Of a stretch of 64,000 bases of DNA, positions 61,501-64,000 are shown one piece after another. Each line of letters opens with the position of its first letter. Positions within the stretch are counted from its first letter, which is position 1. This DNA is from a virus, in the IMG/VR virus record IMGVR_UViG_3300043313_000168, positions 1-64,000 of that record, one strand, 5' to 3'. The notes under the pieces were generated by a model that did not search any database, was not told the origin of the DNA, and worked only from the letters and a program-made list of their open reading frames with translations. The translations under genes were made by a program, and so were the position numbers.

Positions 61501-64000
61501 AGAGGCGGAGGGGATGGTCAAGCCGCAGGCCGTCACCGCCGAGAACGTCGAAAAGTTCGAGACCAAGACCGGCAAGCTCGATCTGGCGAAGCCCGCCGAT
61601 CGTATGAAGCTGCAGAGCGACAGTGCTCAGCTGGCAGCGAACCTTGTCAAGGAAGCCAAGCGCGCGCCGCCGGTGAAGGAGAGCGAAGGTGGCGCCTCGC
61701 CGGTGCGCAAGATCAGTGTTGCCGGCGTCGATGTCGACGCGATTTTGGCGCGTGCTAAGAAGGCGGAAACGAAAAACAAAACCAGTGAGCATGCGGTCCG
61801 TGAGGATGAGCTTGGCGGTATCCACAGCGACAAGACTGCGCCGCGCGATAAGCTCGCCGAGTTCTGGAACAATGAGAGCGGTTCGCTCGACTATAAGAAG
61901 CTGACGCAGTCGTTCCGTTCCTGGGCCAAGCCGATCAACGAGTTCTACACCAAGACCTTCGGAGGCTTGACCAACGATCGCCAGTTGCGCCTAGACCCGA
62001 TCCTCGCGCGGGCGCTCTCGCACGAGAGCTCGCAGATGGCTGAGAAGGCGCGGGCGCTGTACGACACGCGCTACTATCAGTGGCTCGACAACACCAGCGG
62101 CAAGGGTGAGCGGCTCGCCTACATTAAGACCATCGAGAAGCCCGAGCACGACACGCCGGCGAAACTCAAGCAGGCGTTCACCGACGCCGGCATCCCTGCC
62201 AAGAACATCGACTGGATGGTCGACGAGGCTATGTTCCATCGCAAGCTGATGGATGAGGTCTGGCGGCAGGACGCTGCGCACGGCTCCGACGCCGGCTACA
62301 TCAAGAACTACGTCGCCCACATCTTCGACAACGCCAAGGTCGGCGGACAGACGGCTGACCAGTTCATCCACAACCGCGTACAGAGCCTGGGCCCGACGTG
62401 GTACCAGAAGGAGCGCGTGTTCGATCTGATGGAGGCGGCTATCAAGGCCGGCTTCAAGCCCAAGTTCGACAACCCGGTCGACATCCTCAACGCGCGCTGG
62501 ACCGCCTCGATCCGTGCCAACACCATCGTGGCTGCGGCGCGCAATCTGCACGAGGCCGGGCTGGCGTTCCCGATCAAGGACCTGCCCGAGACCCACAAGG
62601 GTCTATTGAACGCGTGGACCTATAAGCGCCAGCTACCCGATCGCCAGCAGTGGGTGTTCTCGCCCGACGCTGCGCTGCTCTGGGAGAACTCCATTGAGCC
62701 GCACGGTCTGTCCGAGAACAAGTACAAGCCGGGCTCGGTCTACCGCGCGTGGATGCAGGTCAAGAACTTCATGGTGCCGGTACAGCTGATGCTGTCGCAG
62801 TTCCACGCCTTCCACGTCGTGGCCAACATCATGCCTGCGCAGGCGCTTTACAACGCGATGGAGCGCAGCCGCGGCGACGGCAAGTGGTTCAAGAATTTCG
62901 GGCAGGCGGCGAAGGAGATCGCCAGCGATGGCGCGTTCGCCGTGCCCATGTCCGTGCCTGTGCTCGGCAACTTCCTCCACGCCAAGGGCTATGGCGACAA
63001 GCACATCGGCCGCGGCATCCAGGAAATCTGGCGCATCCCCGATGCCGAACTCAGCGGCAACGAGGTGATGGTCAAGAATATGTTCAAGGAGGCGGGAGCG
63101 TCACCTTACCAGTCACACGAGGACGTCATCGGTGCCAAGCGCAAGTTCGCTGAGGCGGTGAACAAGATGTCCGAGGACCCGGGCCTGCTCGCTGCCGGCA
63201 AGGTCGCGATCAAGGGACTTCAGCGGGGCATGGAGCTCCTGCAGGAGCCGCTGTTCAAGCACACGATCCCGGCGCTGAAGAACGCCGCGTTGCTGCGTAG
63301 CTTCCAGACTGCGCTCACCAAGGACCCCACGCTGGCGTCGAACCCGACGATGCGCCAGACGGTGTTCCGTGAGCTCGCCAAGGACATCGACGATCGCTTC
63401 GGTGAGATGTTCTACAAGGGTTTGTTCTGGGACAAGACGCTCAAGGACGTCGGCATCGGCTCGATGCTGTCGTTGTCGTGGAACCTGGGTCAGGTGCGTC
63501 AGGTCGCCGGCGCCGCCGCGCAAGGTACGCGCATGGTCAGGAACGCCCTTGGCATCAACGACGGCTCGAACCTGCGCAAGGCGCGCGAGGAGGCCTCGAA
63601 CAAGATCGGCTTCGTCTCGCTCTATGCTGGGCTCTCCATGGTTACCGCCGGCGCCATCACCTGGGCGCTCACTGGCGAGCGACCGAAAGAACTCACCGAC
63701 TATGTGTTTCCGCGATCTGGTCACATCGACCCGGAGACAGGCCATCCGCATCGCCTGACCTCGCCGTTCAACACGCGCGAAGTCATCATGCTGAAGGCGC
63801 ACGCTGACGAGCACAACTCCTGGGTCGGCGGAGCGATGCAGCTGCTGTGGAATAAGATGATCCTGCAGCCGGTCACCGAGCTCTGGACCAACCGCGACTT
63901 CTTCGGGCGCGCGCTCTACGACACCAACGCCCCGGCATGGAAGGCGACGCTGCAGGGTATCGACAGCGTCCTCGGCCGCTCGCTCTCGCCCATCTCGATC
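58592..64000 (+). CDS. Giant polyvalent internal virion protein with InPase-like domain (C-terminus beyond window)
   Basis: AGAGGTCCGAG precedes ATG at 58592. The frame stays open for 1803 codons to the window edge. Residues 1-60 are acidic with repeated WPGE words. Residues 65-110 are Gly/Ala-rich and could cross a membrane (MLTAGAAGALAGTLGAGPVG). An N-terminal globular part holds GSTYQVHPDGTTTRTK near 395. Residues about 595-715 match an inorganic-pyrophosphatase-like InPase domain (GELLGTKGADGDRLDYHHVG, then FIIDQRDLGTRKFDEHKIMG). The remainder is helical, with repeated Ala/Lys/Glu segments. Such proteins are packaged, enter the host with the DNA and carry several enzyme domains against host defence. 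Palindrome 18 lies near residue 740. Confidence 0.85.
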   Translation, partial: MDEEWPGEAWPGEEAPVAEPTPAPTQAQAAPANEEQWPGEQWPGKEQPKAESLPGTFTREALHSAVPAAGGMLTAGAAGALAGTLGAGPVGTFLGGLAGMIVGSMATDKVQEYALDQIGFDDAEQRAANMAENPKTSFAGGLAPALATMSPVKGVQLAQRGIGGGLMGGFEAGQELLHDDHVDPFKVGASIVAGAALPKANRVGEALLNTGAKAANRIVPGRPGQQANPAAVPAQDEAAASQQQTVTGEASLAQDPPPVSGETTGNPQSAPSRSARTYPKGDVAETPRGDILSQGDLPPDVAQALQASLDSNALKPETLPDLPPQPDPSLRQGLNPGETLPIETGITEAASQPQQAVKLPRVRRNKPPIETGLEEAAAANAGEAPAIVGEFTTSKGSTYQVHPDGTTTRTKAARPDPGHEGDEGLKPKSEKTFYLTKEQADALAPPQDSRFMVIDNGDGFLSLATPGQDGKWGIAPSQRMVGPTHPEPVEGAHPLELWGRGKSEKTGTVGYSALHFGNKIEYLGQNKPKDMRARAEPTGEWRNLSPDQPAHPVHEKINTAAADVHPDPTPGQGEAGNYKKGHPGRVFGREFSIETAKGGTRKDLKNDPPQWEVKDYPTHYGELLGTKGADGDRLDYHHVGTGDRHFIIDQRDLGTRKFDEHKIMGYAKDVHDAADHYQRGFNDGKGGDRLGSIKEVSEDDLKAWLAKPGKKKDPYDPNFKHPEGSEPVATEGVKPLPKVVTAAVNELKAKGNHEAAAKLEAMEPTERLKVASQFVNKTGTELARPDRIRTPAPTVEGILNDQGQPVTANSKASAAAKSADVKVMNDAFAKHLPEDIKVPTTPEEKAALRQQAQDFLDATKDVTYRPALKHAPYLYARAAKKLLTAKNPADKSWQEFVEIAHQLKNGGETDVRQGQRINADIERSRRSGEDALADAEKRSASTNTVEDEMIANLDAKRAGKDQGYLDVPHEEAEGMVKPQAVTAENVEKFETKTGKLDLAKPADRMKLQSDSAQLAANLVKEAKRAPPVKESEGGASPVRKISVAGVDVDAILARAKKAETKNKTSEHAVREDELGGIHSDKTAPRDKLAEFWNNESGSLDYKKLTQSFRSWAKPINEFYTKTFGGLTNDRQLRLDPILARALSHESSQMAEKARALYDTRYYQWLDNTSGKGERLAYIKTIEKPEHDTPAKLKQAFTDAGIPAKNIDWMVDEAMFHRKLMDEVWRQDAAHGSDAGYIKNYVAHIFDNAKVGGQTADQFIHNRVQSLGPTWYQKERVFDLMEAAIKAGFKPKFDNPVDILNARWTASIRANTIVAAARNLHEAGLAFPIKDLPETHKGLLNAWTYKRQLPDRQQWVFSPDAALLWENSIEPHGLSENKYKPGSVYRAWMQVKNFMVPVQLMLSQFHAFHVVANIMPAQALYNAMERSRGDGKWFKNFGQAAKEIASDGAFAVPMSVPVLGNFLHAKGYGDKHIGRGIQEIWRIPDAELSGNEVMVKNMFKEAGASPYQSHEDVIGAKRKFAEAVNKMSEDPGLLAAGKVAIKGLQRGMELLQEPLFKHTIPALKNAALLRSFQTALTKDPTLASNPTMRQTVFRELAKDIDDRFGEMFYKGLFWDKTLKDVGIGSMLSLSWNLGQVRQVAGAAAQGTRMVRNALGINDGSNLRKAREEASNKIGFVSLYAGLSMVTAGAITWALTGERPKELTDYVFPRSGHIDPETGHPHRLTSPFNTREVIMLKAHADEHNSWVGGAMQLLWNKMILQPVTELWTNRDFFGRALYDTNAPAWKATLQGIDSVLGRSLSPISI
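60810..60824. repeat. Dispersed palindrome 18, TTACCG-CCG-CGGTAA
   Basis: Exact copy in the giant protein gene, in the linker after the InPase-like domain, read as V-T-A-A-V-N. Confidence 0.95.

Noticed and set aside
58592-64000. N4-type virion RNA polymerase in the giant protein
   Set aside because: The hairpin-like dispersed sites made me look, but the visible 1803 residues show no T7-like polymerase motifs; the unseen C-terminus leaves this open.

Overview
This window is part of a tailed double-stranded DNA phage genome, most likely a short-tailed (podovirus-like) virulent phage of a high-GC proteobacterium. It holds a large terminase, a portal, a scaffold, a coat protein, small neck proteins, a large tail-nozzle-like protein, several glycine-rich internal virion proteins and a giant ejected protein. 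I see no tape-measure protein, tail sheath, integrase, rRNA, tRNA, CRISPR array or insertion sequence. An alphaproteobacterial host is my guess from base composition and protein flavour; nothing here proves it. The genome runs past both ends: the first gene (primase-helicase) and the last (giant polyvalent virion protein) are cut.

The layout is two divergent arms. Bases 1-23,480 are all on the minus strand and hold replication, nucleotide metabolism and many small accessory genes in a tightly overlapped operon-like chain: AEP primase/DUF927 helicase, SNF2-type helicase, VRR-NUC nuclease, winged-helix protein, PD-(D/E)XK nuclease, NAD-dependent epimerase, dGTP-diphosphohydrolase-like protein, DUF4406 protein, family A DNA polymerase, a MoxR AAA+ ATPase with a VWA/metallopeptidase partner, and roughly 25 small unknown proteins. 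Bases 23,480-24,170 form an AT-rich gap at the divergence point, with CTAAT repeats facing outward on each side.

Bases 24,172-64,000 are on the plus strand, apart from one small membrane protein at 30,393-30,662. They hold a few early-looking genes (fatty acid hydroxylase-like membrane protein, OmpR-type regulator), then metallophosphoesterase, large terminase, portal, three collagen-like proteins, a glycosyltransferase/methyltransferase cassette, scaffold, coat, neck proteins, a fibre cluster (collagen-like, SPRY-like, glycine-rich and C1q-like), a lysis module, the tail nozzle and the ejection proteins.

Two layers stand out beyond gene content. First, a 15-bp palindrome, TTACCG-N3-CGGTAA, occurs 17 times exactly and once with a single mismatch across the window, both between and inside genes. 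Inside genes it falls often in linkers and is read in two phases, so the DNA word itself seems to be selected. Second, the phage carries six GPT-rich collagen-like proteins, one with a C1q/TNF-like tip, beside its own sugar-transfer and methyltransferase genes. This resembles the glycosylated BclA filaments of Bacillus spores.
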